Shown here: in pieces, positions 22,991-34,250 of the stretch
How positions within the stretch are numbered: the stretch's first letter is position 1
How the letters are laid out: every line of letters starts with the position of its first letter
Assembly (NCBI RefSeq): GCF_029873635.1
Contig: NC_080423.1
Coordinates: forward strand, 106,439,988 to 106,503,987
DNA: 64,000 nucleotides
Source: Malania oleifera
Taxonomy: Eukaryota > Streptophyta > Magnoliopsida > Santalales > Ximeniaceae
Direction of reading: 5' to 3'
Notes under the pieces: generated by a model
What the model saw: only the letters and a program-made list of their open reading frames with translations
What the model was told of the DNA's origin: nothing
Databases searched by the model: none
Position numbers and translations under genes: made by a program

Positions 22991-24150
22991 TCCAACTCAC
23001 TGGACCATTAGCAAATATAAAAACATATCCAGTAGTTTATCGACGTTTATCCAAATCACCTACAAAATTAGAATCCACATATCCAACAACACGTTGATCA
23101 ATAGTATTATTTTTCTCAAATACTATACCAACATCAATTGTATTCATAATATATCTCAAAATCCATTTTACAGCTTGTCAATGTGATTTAGGAGATAAAG
23201 CCACACTAAATTTGAAATGAGGAGCAAGAGGAGTGCTTACTGGTTTTGACTGCTCAGTCATGCCAAAACTCTGTACTACCTTCTTCAAATACTGTTTCGG
23301 AGACAAACTAACTCTTCCTCTCATTTTGTCTCTGCGAATCTCCATGTCAAGTATCTTCTTTGCTTCACCAAGATCTTTCATCTCAAACTCTTGATTTAAC
23401 TGACTTTTCAACTTGTTGATTTCTTCCCTATTCTTTGAAGCTATCAACATATCATCAACATACAAGAGTAAATATATAAAAGATTCATTTTGTAATCTAC
23501 GAAAATAAACACAATGATCATGTTATTTCTGATGTACTTCTGACCCATCATAAACTGTTGAAATCGTTTGTACCATTGTCTTGGAGACTGTTTTAAACCA
23601 TACAATGATTTACCCAGTTTGCATACCCAATTTTCTTTTCCAGCAACCTGAAATCCATCTAACTGAATCATATAGATTTCCTCTTCCAAATCACCATGTA
23701 AAAATGCAGTTTTTACATCGAGCTAAACTAGTTCAAGATAAAATTGGGCTACCAAAGCCAACAAAATTCAAATGGAAGAATGTTTAACAACTGGAAAATA
23801 CCTCATTATAATCAATGCCTTCCTTCTGTGCATAACCCTTAGCTACCAATCTAACTTTAAAGCGAACATTATTTGCATCTAGAAATCCTTCCTTCTTTAC
23901 ATAAACCCATTTGCAACCAATTGCTTTCTTACCTTTGGGCAACTGGGTTAGCTCCCAAGTCTGATTCTAATTAAGAGACTGCATTTCTTCATCCATCGCT
24001 CTTTTCCACTTGTCTGATTCAGAGTTCCTTATTGCTTCTTTGAAAGCGTAAGGAACATTATCATCCACAACTGGAAGTGCATAGGCCAACATATCAGTAT
24101 ACCGAGCAAGTTTTCGAATTTCTTGTCTTGGCCTCTGAGAAACAATTGAT
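22991..24150 (-). pseudogene. C3 reverse transcriptase (broken)
   Basis: Catalytic YVDDMLIASKNREE begins about 23465, followed by EFEMKDLGEAKKILDMEI and TPLAPHFKFS. Upstream at 23444-23689 lie MEEEIYMIQLDGFQVAGKEN, CKLGKSLYGLKQSPRQWYKR. The N-terminal RT block at 23800-24000 is interrupted by stops. The blocks lie in at least two frames. Confidence 0.85.
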
Positions 24151-25172
24151 TCTTATTGCTGTGAAGATTCTAGAATTGAAATCTCCTCTTCTTGCAAACT
24201 ATTCCCCACCGTAACTGGAGAGTTACCTTGTGTAGTCTCATTTCTCATTGGATTTCCCAAAATTGTCTCAACCTCCACCTGTTGTTGAGTACCACTGATC
24301 TTCTCTTCAACTCCTAACTCCTTGCGTATTGTTTTCTTCATCATCACAAGTTCATCAAAAGTCACATCCCTACTTAAAATCATTTTTTTCATCTCTAGGC
24401 ACCAAAGACGGTATCCTTTGACTCCTGCACTTATCCCCAAGAATATTGTTTTTTTGGCTCTTGGATCCAACTTAGATTTCTTTAACATGATAATAAGTCA
24501 TAATACCAAATACATGTAAAGAATCATAATCACTAGCAGGCTTTCCAGACCATACCTCATAGGGTGTTTTCCCCCCTTTGCAGATGATAGTAGACAATTG
24601 ATGAGATGACACGCATATCTAACAATCTCAACCCAAAACCTTTTGTCTAACCTAGCATTAAACAACATACATCGAACTTTCTCTAGCAAAGTTCGATTCA
24701 TGCGCTTTGTCACCCTATTCTGTTGTGGTGTATCTTGAACTGTGAAGTGTCGAGCAATACCTTCATCCTGACATACCTGCATAAACGGGTCACTCGTGTA
24801 TTCACCACCATTATCTGATCTGAGTCGTTTAATCTTTCTGCTAATTTGAGTTTCAACTAATTTTTTCCACTTAAGGAAAATATCACACTTCATTTTTATG
24901 CTTCACAGAATACACTCAAACTCTTCTAGAAAAATCATCAACAAAAGTAACAAAATAAAACATACCACCCAACGAAGCCGTTTTTGTGGGCCCCCATACA
25001 TCTGTATGGATGTAGTCGAAAATACCTTCGATCTGGTGGATTGTAGTGCCAAATTTCACTCTAGTATGTTTTCCCAGAATACAATGCTCACAAAATTCAA
25101 GTTTGCCCACCTTTGCACCCTTTAACAAACCTCGCTTAGCTAATTGTTACAAAGATTTTTCTCCTGCATGTG
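24151..25172 (-). pseudogene. C3 integrase (broken)
   Basis: GAG-pre-integrase end KLEFCEHCILGKHTRVKF and first catalytic Asp in IHTDVWGPTKTAS (about 25010-25050), FVTFVDDFSRRV, then in another frame the second Asp in RLRSDNGGEYTS (about 24820), the C-terminal RMNRTLLEKVRCML and, at 24350-24480, PRAKKTIFLGISAGVKGYRL and SRDVTFDE. A frameshift divides the core and at least one further stop is present. Confidence 0.85.
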
Positions 25173-25751
25173 CTAATCGCATATGCCATAACCTGTTCCT
25201 ATCTGAACCTGCATCTTTCTCAAAACAACAGCTGCTGAGCCAATAACTGTACTACCTTGTAAATAATACAAGCTATTTTTCCTTATTCCTTTCATCACCA
25301 CCAGCGCACCTAATTTAATCTTTAAGGTTCTATCTTTCAAAGTGATAGTGAACCCTTTAGATTCTAAAACACCCAAAGAAATCAGATTCTTCTTTAGGCT
25401 TGGAACATACCTAACATCAGTCAAGGTCTTAATAGTTCGATCTTGACATTTCAACTATATTGATCCTATTCCAATTGTTTTACAAGTATTATCATTTCCC
25501 ATAAAAACAACCCCACCATCTAATTTTTCAAAATTAAAAAACCATTCCCTATTGGGACACATGTGATAGGAACAACCAGAATCCAAAATCCACTCACCAA
25601 AATAATGCGGCGAAGATGTTCCAACAAGAGAAAAATCTGACTCACTTCCATCATCATTGGTTATATTGATATTAGAATGTCCTTTGCCCTTATTCTTCTG
25701 CTGTAATTTAGGGCAATCTTTCTTCCAATGCCCTCTCTCACGACAAAAGGC
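25173..25751 (-). pseudogene. C3 zinc knuckle and protease
   Basis: Same frame as gag. The knuckle CAFCRERGHWKKDC has its first Cys codon changed to TGA at 25752-25754. The protease signature WILDSGCSYHMCP lies at about 25555-25595, followed by DGGVVFMGNDNTCKTIGIGS, a stop near 25454, then VRYVPSLKKNLISLGVLES. The LDSG active-site motif is retained. Confidence 0.8.
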
Positions 25752-26519
25752 TCATTCATCTTTAGTAGGTCTCCCACGAGATTTACTCCTCCTATAAGAT
25801 TTACTCTTCCTTCCAAACATACGACTCTGAGAATGTCCCCTTATTGTTAGTGCTTCTGCTGTTTCCTTATGGACCCTCTGATCCTTCTTTCTGCATTCAA
25901 TACTAATTAATGCAGTACAAACAGCATCATAAGTAACTTTATCTTTCCCATACAATAAAGTGGTGGTCAAATGTTCATACTCATCGAGGAGAGAATTCAG
26001 TAACAATATGGCTTTATCCTCATCTTTCACCTTTTCATCCAAATTTAACAAATCGGCCAAAATTTTACTGAAAGCATTTATGTGGTCATTAATCGAAATA
26101 CCTGGTTGATATTGGAAGTGAAACAATTTCTTTTTCAAATAGAGCCGATTTTCCAAACTCTTGGTCATAAATGTATCTTCCAATGTCTTCCACAATTTCC
26201 TTGCAGATGTCTCCCTCATAACACAATATTTCTGATTTTTAGCGAGACATAGACGAATCGTACCACATGCCAGACGATTGATCTTTTCCCAATCTCTGTC
26301 ACCCATATCTACTGGTTTATCATCCAAAGCAATATCTAGTTCTTGCTGATACAAGATGTCCATCACCTCACATTGCCACATACCAAAATTATTGGAACCA
26401 TCAAATTTCTCCACCTCAAACCGAGCATTAGCTATCGTCTTCGATGATGATGCCGAAGCCGAAGGAGCTGGAGTTCGTATGGACAGAGTTTCTTCTACTG
26501 CTGCACTAGTTTCTGCCAT
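25752..26519 (-). pseudogene. C3 gag, 255 codons before a premature stop
   Basis: Open from ATG 26519 to the TGA at 25752-25754 that replaces a zinc-knuckle cysteine. Contains FDGSNNFGMWQCEVMDIL, LACGTIRLCLAKN, FMTKSLENRLYLKKKLFHF and ILLLNSLLDEYEHL blocks of the UBN2/TNT1-type Gag, then a basic tail (RSKSRGRPTKDE). It is the longest intact coding stretch of this element. In an active element it would form the particle shell. Confidence 0.85.
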
Positions 26520-26770
26520 CTTTTATATATTCAATAGCAACCAACAAAGTAAAAGGCCTAAAATGAATAGTGTGTACCAACTGTGTCTACTCTGTTTTAT
26601 CTTATGAAATTCCATTTTGACCAAGCCGACCTCCAGGGAGCGACTGAGTCGCAATGGTCTCTGAGGACTCGCTTAGACAAGGTCTTTCTTAAGCATCAAA
26701 CGTGGAATCAAGGATCCTAACAGAGAAACACTTCCGTATCGACACTACTCAACCTAGCTCTGATACCAAT

Positions 26771-27131
26771 TGTTGCGTTGGGCACCTCACTTGTGCCAAA
26801 CACCAATACTACAACTATTGCTATTGAATATATAAGAAATTAAAGCAATGCAGAAACTAATAATAAAACTGTAAAAAGAACAAGATAAGAAATTAACGAG
26901 GTTCGGTATAGAATTACCTACGTCCTTGGGCGCCGACGATCAATCCACTACTTCTTGACAAAGTACAACTTTGAGGTGTATTTTACAAATAAAGAGTTGA
27001 GCTCTTTATATAGCTTCAACCTCAAGTACAAAAAACACTTCTCTCCAATATGGGACAACAATACAAAATATTCAAAACAACTTTTTATACTAATGTGGAA
27101 CTATTCTACCAATGTGAGACAAAAAACAACA
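26771..27131 (-). repeat. C3 5' LTR
   Basis: 361 bp. Minus-strand TATA box CTATATAAAG at 27004-27013. The 26520-26756 interval between PBS and gag is untranslated leader. Confidence 0.95.
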
Positions 27132-27409
27132 TGATGACACCATCATCCATATCCATATATATATATTATATTATATTATTATTTTTATATATATTATATT
27201 TATTTATTTATTATTATATTATTATCATGTTCCTATTTATAATATATACATACATATTATTTTATTATTTACTGTACGTATTATTTAGGAAGGAAGTGTA
27301 AACGGAAGTGGGAATGGACTTCCAATAAAAGATTATTTTATTATACATATATATATTATATTATATTACCCTACTCAACTCATGTATATTTATTTTTGGG
27401 GTCATTACA

Positions 27410-27598
27410 GTTACTGTGGGAGGCAGTAGAAGGAGTAGGGGTCGACCTAAAATAACTTGGAATGAGATGGTAAATAAGGGTTCAATAGCCCAGAATCTGT
27501 CAAAAGAAATGGTTCATGATCGCATAAATTGGCGTAAAAGGATTCATATGGCCAACCTCACCTAGTGGGACTTAAGGCTTGGTTTTGTTGTTGTTGTA
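27410..27598 (+). mobile_element. RTE-type LINE 3' end, right half
   Basis: Reads GGSRRSRGRPKITWNEMV, then AQNLSKEMVHDRINWRKR and IHMANLT-stop, followed by GGTTTTGTTGTTGTTGT. This C-terminus and the (TTG)n tail are typical of plant RTE LINEs. Together with 20187-20264 it is one fragment split by solo LTR C. Confidence 0.8.
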
Positions 27599-27794
27599 AT
27601 AATTTTATCTACAAAAATATTTATAGTTGTTTGTGTGGTAAATTTATCAAATAAACTCAGTTGTAAAATCAACTAACCTTAGTGCTAAATGGTGAGAGCT
27701 TGAGTTCCAACTAGTACTTTGCTAGGCAAGCTTGGTTTGAGCTCGTTTCAGGCTCTACTAGTTAAGAACTTAATAAATAAATGATGTAAAATTT
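27599..27794. other. AT-rich stretch, unassigned
   Basis: No coding signal. The part at 27730-27775 (AGCTTGGTTTGAGCTCGTTT) resembles a dispersed plant repeat of unknown family. Confidence 0.35.
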
Positions 27795-28314
27795 AATAAA
27801 TAAGTGAAGTACGGTCAGCATCAAAGCAGCCATAGGAGAGAATAGAAGAAATTGAAGAGAGGAAGGAATGGGAAGAAAGGAGAGAGGAGATGCAAGGGGA
27901 ACTCACATTTAATTCTCAAATTCAAATTCAACAATGATTGCTGCAAAATGGCTTTCACACACTATTTATAAGAAAGCCTCTACATATGAAAAAATTACAC
28001 ATAAACCCCTAAAACTACATCACATTATAAACATACCCCTAGAATACACTACTAGCCTCAATGTTTCGTTAACCTAGTTTTGATGATAACAAAGTATTTG
28101 GTACTAATGCTTTGTGCTTAAGTTGTTTGTGACATGATTAAGCCATTGAATTTGAAGATTTGAGAGAAGATTTGAAGACTTTATTTGCTTTATTTATAAT
28201 AATTTCTCTCAAATTGTAATATGTTTTATTTTGTATATTTATAAGAATATGAAAGTCATGACACTAAGGCACTTAAACATGGAAAAACACACAAAATGAA
28301 GAAACTGTTCCGAC

Positions 28315-28500
28315 TGACACTGCCAGGGGTGACAATCGACCACTCCCCAAAAAGCTATCGACCGGTAGGCAATAGTTGGGCCAGTCGATTGGTCCCCAAG
28401 AGGCGATCGACCTGTCCATCTAGATTTTTCTACAACGGTCTAATTTTCTCTAACGGCTAGTGTTAGGTCAACAACCTTTGTAATTGGTCGACCAACCTAA
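28315..28500 (+). promoter_or_regulatory. GTCGA/ATCGACC motif cluster in solo LTR E
   Basis: AATCGACCAC, TATCGACCGG, AGTCGATTGG, GATCGACCTG and TTGGTCGACCAA (a perfect 12-bp palindrome near 28485-28496) within 190 bp upstream of the TATA box. Confidence 0.5.
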
Positions 28501-28784
28501 TCTGTATTAGACCCCAACAGGTAAAAAACGACTAGTTTTGTTCTAAACTCTATATATATGCCCTCTAAAGTCTAAGGAACATTAGAGAACATATTCATAC
28601 TAAATTTCCAAATGCCCAAACTTTCAATTCCCTCTTAATCTCTTTTGTGCCTCAATTTGCTCACTTTTGAGAGATCGCATACAAAACTCTTGTATCATCT
28701 TTTAAATATTCTTTGACAGTTAGATTTGAACTTCAAATCATATATCCATCCTTGTGCAAAAATTATCCGTTGCAATTATTCTTA

Positions 28785-28915
28785 TAAATCGGTTGCCTTG
28801 TCTCTGAAAAACAAGGGGCTGTGAATTAATTGCCTTATCTCCGAAAAACAAGGGGCTGTAAATTGGTTGCCTTGTCTCCGAAAAACAAAGGGTGTATTGG
28901 TTTCCTTGGTCTCTA
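28785..28915 (+). repeat. Three-unit ~46-bp tandem repeat in solo LTR E
   Basis: Units share GCCTTGTCTC and GAAAAACAAGGGGCTGT. Transcribed leader part of the LTR. Confidence 0.75.
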
Positions 28916-30689
28916 TTAAAACAAGGGAACTAGTGAAGCCTCAAGGTGGTTGGCATTGAGAGAGTGGATGTAGACCAATTGTCAAACCACTATAAAAAGA
29001 GTTTGCAATTTCTCTTCCCCCCTATCCTTTGAATTTATTGCTTTATATTTGTGTATCTGCTTGGTTTTTTTAAATTGTTTTAAATTTAGTAATCAAGCAC
29101 TTAATTTTTATCAAACCCAATTCACCCTCCCCTCTTAGGTTGCCACTTGGGTCAACATACACAAATACCACAAATAAGCCCCCAAATACACATAATTTAT
29201 ACTAATTAAACTAAACACACAATTAACTATTAATTAAACGCAACAATCCTTAATCCAATTCTTCTTAAATATTTTCCAACCAGGATCTTCCCAAGGTTTT
29301 GCTTCTTGTCCTACATCAACTTCCCCCAACAAGAAAAAATATGACCTCAAATATTGAAATGTCGGAGAATCGGAATTAAGAAGCAAGCTTGGATTCTTCG
29401 ACAGCCAGCACTTGAGTGGTACAAGAAATCACGATCCTTTGGCAGCATAAGACATTGGATGTCTTCAAGCACATTCATTTCTTCGCTTGAAGTGTCTTCA
29501 AGTTGAGTAACTCTAACAGATTCTTTGTTGGCAGTGCAGGTTGGACGATGCCACAAAAACATGTATGGTAAGAGTTATCAACCCAAGACATCTTATATAA
29601 GGTTCTGGGTGAGGTTCCAAATGAAGTTGCAGTCAAGTGAATCCTTTGTAGAAAACAAATTCATAAGTCATCGTCCATCAATGATGATTTTGCGAACATT
29701 TCCTCCACACTTGAGAAACGAGTGGGAAAGCTTGAAATTGTGCCAAGGTATGATAAATGGCATCCTTTGTCCAATAATTTGTCACCATATTGCTGGACTT
29801 ATATACATTATACACTGCAACTATATATCATCAAAAGTTCTTCACACACTTGCCCACAATACTCAATCTCGTCATGCAAAACCATAAACTTGACCGCCAA
29901 ATTTCAAGAACTGTCCTCAATTCACCTTAGATCTTGAGTCTCGTGCCGAAATCAAACAAATTCACCTCGAAAATTCACAAAATTCAGCAATAGAACCTGG
30001 TTTTTAGTGCTGGCAGCAAGAATTCCTCAATTCTCCTAGCAAATTGTCACACTTACTTTCAAAATATCAAGTATAGAACCAAAATATCATGCTACAAAAA
30101 TCTCAGGAGAAAACACCAATTTCTCATGGCTGGAACCAATGTCTCGCGATTCTGGCAGCAAGAGAACACTCGGGAAGTTTCTCACTTGCAGCTCAGGCGT
30201 GCTCTGGTGATGCTTTTCTGGAGGTGATAGATCGAAGGGTGGTGAGTCAAATAGTAGTGTGGTGTGTCAAAACAACTCTGGCAAGTGTGGGTTTTGAAAG
30301 GGATCAGTGGCTAGAAAATTTCAGGTGAAGTGCTGGGCTTCACCGCTGGCCGGACAGCAGCAAAATTTCAGTGGCTAGGGTTTTGGAGGCTTTTTTTTTG
30401 TTGGTGTGGATGGTGAATAAAAGAACACAAAAAAAATATTAAAAGAAGTAGAAATTCAGAGAAGTAAGAGAAGAAGAATGACATAAGCCTCTAGAATACA
30501 TATATACTATAAATAAGCCCCCAAATACACATAATCCTATAATAGTTAAACTAAACACACAATTATATTACTAACTACACCCAACAATCCTCAATCTAAT
30601 TCTTCTTATGTATTCCCCAACAAGGATCTTCCCAAGGTCTTGCTTCTTGTCCTACATCAATAAGCTCAAACATGGTAAACCTACACATG

Positions 30690-31080
30690 GCTCAGCTCGG
30701 TTCATTTGCAGCTTTAAGAATATGGGTCCAGGTAAAGATTTTAAAAGGCTTTGGAGGTGTCTACTTTGTGATGTGTTATGGGGAATTTGTCTGGAAAGGA
30801 ATATTAGATTTGTTTAGTAAGATATTATCATTGGGACTTCTTTAGGACAGGGTACGTTACTTGGCTTCTCTTTGGCTTATTCCGTAGGATGTTTTAAGAG
30901 GAACTGTTGTTTTCAAGACATCAGACAAGACAAAGGGGCTTTACTAAGTAGATGTAGTTTTTTATTTTCTTTATTTTCTTGAGTGATGACTTCTTGTTTT
31001 CCTTTTCTGTATCTATTTATTCTTCTGTTTTTCAATAAATCTTCTTCTCTACCCCCCCCCCCCCAAAAAAAAAAAGAAAA
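30690..31080 (+). mobile_element. L1-type LINE 3' end (truncated)
   Basis: LWRCLLCDVLWGICLERNIRFV is the zf-RVT C-terminus of plant LINE ORF2, followed by a 3' UTR and a tail of about 14 C and 11 A at 31050-31075. Only the last ~100 codons remain and they carry stops. Confidence 0.7.
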
Positions 31081-31179
31081 ATAGGAGTATCATTCCGGGT
31101 GGTTGGGAAGCATGAGAAGAAACTGAGGGAGTAATTCCATTCCCCCAAATTGAGGACCTCATCAAATCCACTTCTCATT

Positions 31180-31639
31180 AAGAGTGCCTCATCAAATCTT
31201 CTTGCTTACTTGATCTCTTTCCCCGTCCCTAGATTGATGATGAAGAGAATGGTAGACATGCAGGAGGAAGTCATATTCGCTGTTGGGCAACTTGAGGGAG
31301 CTGTTCAAGTATCATCAAATTAGCTGGGTTTGGGCACTAAGTTCCTTGTTCCATATAGAAAAACTCTTCTCTGAGAACGACTGCTGTATGACATTTCATG
31401 GTGAAAAAAGAGAATCTGTGGAGGAAAGCCATTAAGGCAAAATATGAGTTAGATTGAAATAGTTGGGCTGGAGAGGAGAATAGAGATCCATACAATGCGG
31501 ACAGTGTGGAAGTGGATTAGGAATTGGTGGGAGGACTTTTGCAATATTTAAAGTTTGAGATAAGTGAGGGGGACTCTTGCAATCCATTTCCTAGAGCTCT
31601 CTAAATTGGCAAGGAATAGGGATGCATTGTCATGCTGAG
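31180..31639 (+). mobile_element. L1-type LINE ORF2 fragment
   Basis: Pieces in several frames read ENLWRKAIKAKYELD, SWAGEENRDPYNAD, TVWKWIRNWWEDFCN and ELSKLARNRDAL, the post-RT region of plant L1 ORF2. Many stops. Ends at the TRIM. Confidence 0.65.
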
Positions 31640-31933
31640 CGATAAAGCTTGATATACATTTTTGGCCCACAACCTAATGGCTTAAGCTTCTAAATAAAGT
31701 GATAATCTAACATGGTATTAAAGCTAGTCACTAGGAGGGCCTGGGTTTTAGTCTTGTTGCCTATGTTTATTGTGTGGTGCTTAAAAATTATGGTATTCCC
31801 TGTGATGGGTGTTATTTCTCACTTGCTTATCTCTCCACATGTTGTTGGGCTGATGCATGAGGAAGTGCTAAAGTTTGATATACATTGTTGGCCCACAACT
31901 TAACAGCTTAAGCTTTTAAGTGTTAATTTAACA
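31640..31933 (+). mobile_element. TRIM (terminal-repeat retrotransposon in miniature)
   Basis: 294 bp. Short terminal repeats 31640-31712 and 31866-31933 share AAAG-TTGATATACATT, TTGGCCCACAAC and GGCTTAAGCTT-like stretches and end in AACA. The primer-like site TGGTATTAAAGC follows the first repeat without a gap (31713-31724), and purine-rich GCATGAGGAAG precedes the second. Flanks CTGAG and ATGAG match at 4 of 5 positions. No coding capacity. Confidence 0.65.
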
Positions 31934-31984
31934 ATGAGTAATAACAATGATATGCCTAGGAGCACTAATTATATAATTATACAG

Positions 31985-32015
31985 ACATACATGCATACAT
32001 ACATACATACATACA

Positions 32016-32047
<32 letters not shown>
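31985..32047. repeat. Compound (CATA)n-(TA)n microsatellite
   Basis: Runs of CATA then TA; borders the 3' tail of the minus-strand LINE at 32060-32490. Confidence 0.95.
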
Positions 32048-32055
<8 letters not shown>

Positions 32056-32059
32056 TGCA

Positions 32060-32490
32060 TAGGAAAATAATTTACAAGAGGGAAAATGAGACATCTCTCA
32101 CAAGAAAAACTGGGACAAACCAAAAATAAAAAATTAAGATTAACAAAGAGAGAAGAGACCAACAAGCCAGCATGTTACTCCAATCTCTTTGTAACTCCTA
32201 AAAACTAGCCCCTCTGAAAAATCCAAAATCAACCCTCCATAATGAGGCCAAGTATTGGATTTTTTCCCAAACCATCACCCAATTTATTTCTTTCCCAAAA
32301 AGAATTCGTGCATTGCGCTCCAACTATATTCCCCATAAAACTACAAAAATGTCGCCTTCCATAATGCTGCCCTATTCTTCCTTCTACCAAAGCCGATGAA
32401 CAAAATGGCTAACAAGTCTTCCATGGAAGAAGGATACACCTAGCTTTCTCCCATAATACCAAAAAGCTTATTCCAGAGTGGAACTTTAGA
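32060..32490 (-). mobile_element. L1-type LINE 3' end inserted in gypsy RT
   Basis: Minus strand reads KVPLWNKLFGIMGESWVYPS, LLAILFIGFGRRKNRAALWK, then VWEKIQYLASLWRV and a 3' UTR ending in the TA-rich microsatellite. The 5' truncation point abuts the gypsy RT motif CLDDIVF near 32490. Confidence 0.7.
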
Positions 32491-34250
32491 AAACAATGTC
32501 ATCCAGGCATACCACGACGAGCTTGTTGAGGTAGGCATGAAACACCTAATTCATCAGTGTGAAGAAAGTTGTTGGTGCACTCATCAATTCGAATGGCATC
32601 ACCAAGAATTCATATGCCCCACACCATGTCACACAAGTAATCTGTGGTTCATCACCATCTGCTATCCTCACTTGATAGTAGCATGACCCAAGGTCAAGAT
32701 TGGTGAAGTACTTGGCATGACTTAGCAGATCAAATAAAACAATTAGTGGAATGGAATACTTGTTGCACTCAATCACCTTATTAAGTGCGTGATAGTCCAC
32801 ACACATCTGCATACTCCCATATGTGGTGCTCCAAATGATGTTGTGAGCGTATGATAGTCCACACACATCCACATGTCCCATACGTGGTGCTCCAAATGGT
32901 GCTTTATAAGGACATACATAATTACTTCCAGTAACTCATCAAGTTGTTTCCTCAACTTTGTTAATGCCATCCGGTATTTAACAAGAGGCTTCACCCCTAA
33001 TAACAATTCGAACTCATGCTTAACAATTAACACCTTATCGTAAAGACAAGTTGTGGGTAGCTTATCGAGCATCATAACTTTGTACTCTAACACATCCTGG
33101 ATGGTAGTAGACACCCAATCATGTCCTACATCTTCATCCACTACCAATGAGACAAGATATGCCAACTTACCTTCTCAATCCCTTTTTGAGTTACATGGCT
33201 TATAGGAACATCTCGTCGCCCCCCTTTCTTCGCAACAGCTTGCATTAGGCACAGCTAATCACCCCAAACAAGGGGAACTAGCAAATGGCATCAAGACCGC
33301 CTTAGTCTCCTTTAATACTTCCATTCCAAGTATCACTTTGAAATCATCCATTGGAGCGACTGTGAAATTCACATGTCTCGCCCACTGTCCAACATTTACA
33401 ATCACTTGCTTAGCTACTCAAATAGTAGGTTGGGCTGCAAAGTTAACCACTTTTATGGGTCCCGAGTCCTTCTCTAACTTTAAGTTGAGACTCTACACTC
33501 CCTACGAGACAAAATTATAGTAGCCTCAATACCCACCATAGCACAAGTGTCCAAATAATCTAGAGATCCACAAACATTAACCTTTTAGCTAGGTAACTTT
33601 TGATTCTTTCATTTGTCTTTCTAACATGCTAAGTAACCCCATTGCACCCATTCTTAGTGTTTGCTTTTTCATCCTCATCATGTCCTTGTCCACTCCATAA
33701 TGGAAGGTTGCAATGCATTGACCAATGACTTGAGAGGGCAATTAGAAACTCTGCAAGGGCCTCAACATAAGAAGCACACTAACTTAACCTTACCACCAGA
33801 TGTGAAATACCAAGATAAGGAAGCTTTGTTGAAGTTTCAAAGAAGTTGATGTCTTGGTGTTGGCTCTCCAACTTTTAGGTTGAACCCTCTTGAAAGTCTT
33901 TGCTATTTCCACCCAATAAACCACTCTCCTTGGGTGTGGTGAGACTCTCTACAGCATAGTCAGTCAAGCACTCCTCAACAACCAATTTAGGAGATAAGTC
34001 TTCAACCCTTTGTTGATGAAATTCAGCCCTTGCCACTATTTCAACCCTTCAAGGAAATAAAAACATCTTATCTTTCTCTATCATGTCTAAGATATCCTAC
34101 ACCAAAGCAGAGAATTGTTTCACACACTCCCTTGCCTTAAGATCTAGCAATTTGCACCGAGTTACTCAACATTTTTCAAGAAATAATTGGGTCTTGAGCT
34201 GCTATCCATTTCGAATCTCACTGACTTGGTACACCACCACAGAGTCCTTG
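32491..34250 (-). pseudogene. Ty3/gypsy fragment G4: gag, protease and RT remnants
   Basis: Minus-strand order gag to RT. Gag near 34060-34240 (ARECVKQFSALV). Degraded knuckle with CFLC...CRVSNCPLKS near 33730-33775, a stop inside it. Protease region with FTVAPMDDFKVILGMEVL at about 33310-33365. RT with [57 protein letters not shown] and LDDIVF. Many stops. Different from G1/G2 in sequence; no LTR recognised. A tandem duplication of about 61 bp disrupts the RT near 32790-32910. Confidence 0.75.

Larger units (their letters stand above)
22174..27131 (-). mobile_element. Ty1/copia retrotransposon C3 (Tork/TNT1-like), nested in solo LTR C
   Basis: 4,958 bp with two 361-bp LTRs (22174-22534, 26771-27131), TG...CA, target duplication TGATG (22169-22173 and 27132-27136). 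PBS TGGTATCAGAGC at 26757-26768 and PPT AAGGTGGAGATT at 22535-22546, both minus strand. All copia domains are present but split by several stops and frameshifts. Confidence 0.95.
20265..27409 (-). mobile_element. Gypsy-type solo LTR C, itself split by copia C3
   Basis: TGTCACACCC...GTCATTACA flanked by GTTAC on both sides (20260-20264 and 27410-27414). After removing C3 and one copy of its target duplication, the LTR is about 2,182 bp. Sense is minus by the TATA box CTATAAATAG (22001-22010, complement). No internal coding region of its own. It shares the CTATCAG...GCACTC conserved block (about 20965-21050) with solo LTRs A and B but is otherwise diverged. Confidence 0.9.
28050..29157 (+). mobile_element. 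Copia (Sirevirus-like) solo LTR E, nested in D
   Basis: About 1,108 bp ending GGGTCAACA, flanked by TACAC at 28045-28049 and 29158-29162. It contains TTTTGATGATAACAAAG near its start, a hallmark also seen (as TTTTGATGCTAACAAAC) in solo LTR F. TATA TATATATA at 28551-28558, plus sense. If the target duplication is right, the 5' end is TACTAG, not TG; a TG start (TGTTTCG) lies 12 bp further in. Confidence 0.65.
27795..30659 (-). mobile_element. Small LTR element D, no recognisable coding capacity
   Basis: Two copies of a block (29172-29318 and 30511-30659) both begin, on the minus strand, with TGATGTAGGACAAGAAGC. A polypurine tract GTTGGGGGAAGT (29319-29330, complement) adjoins the left copy, as expected for a 3' LTR. 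The left LTR continues through TTATAAATAG near 27960 and a CT-rich leader to about 27795, and is split by solo LTR E. About 1 kb of interior shows no recognisable pol domain. It could be a LARD-like deletion derivative; the PBS and outer ends were not fixed. Confidence 0.55.

Noticed and set aside
29563..29950. Plus-strand frames in the interior of element D as a gene
   Set aside because: No domain or conserved motif; the region is the interior of a minus-strand LTR element.
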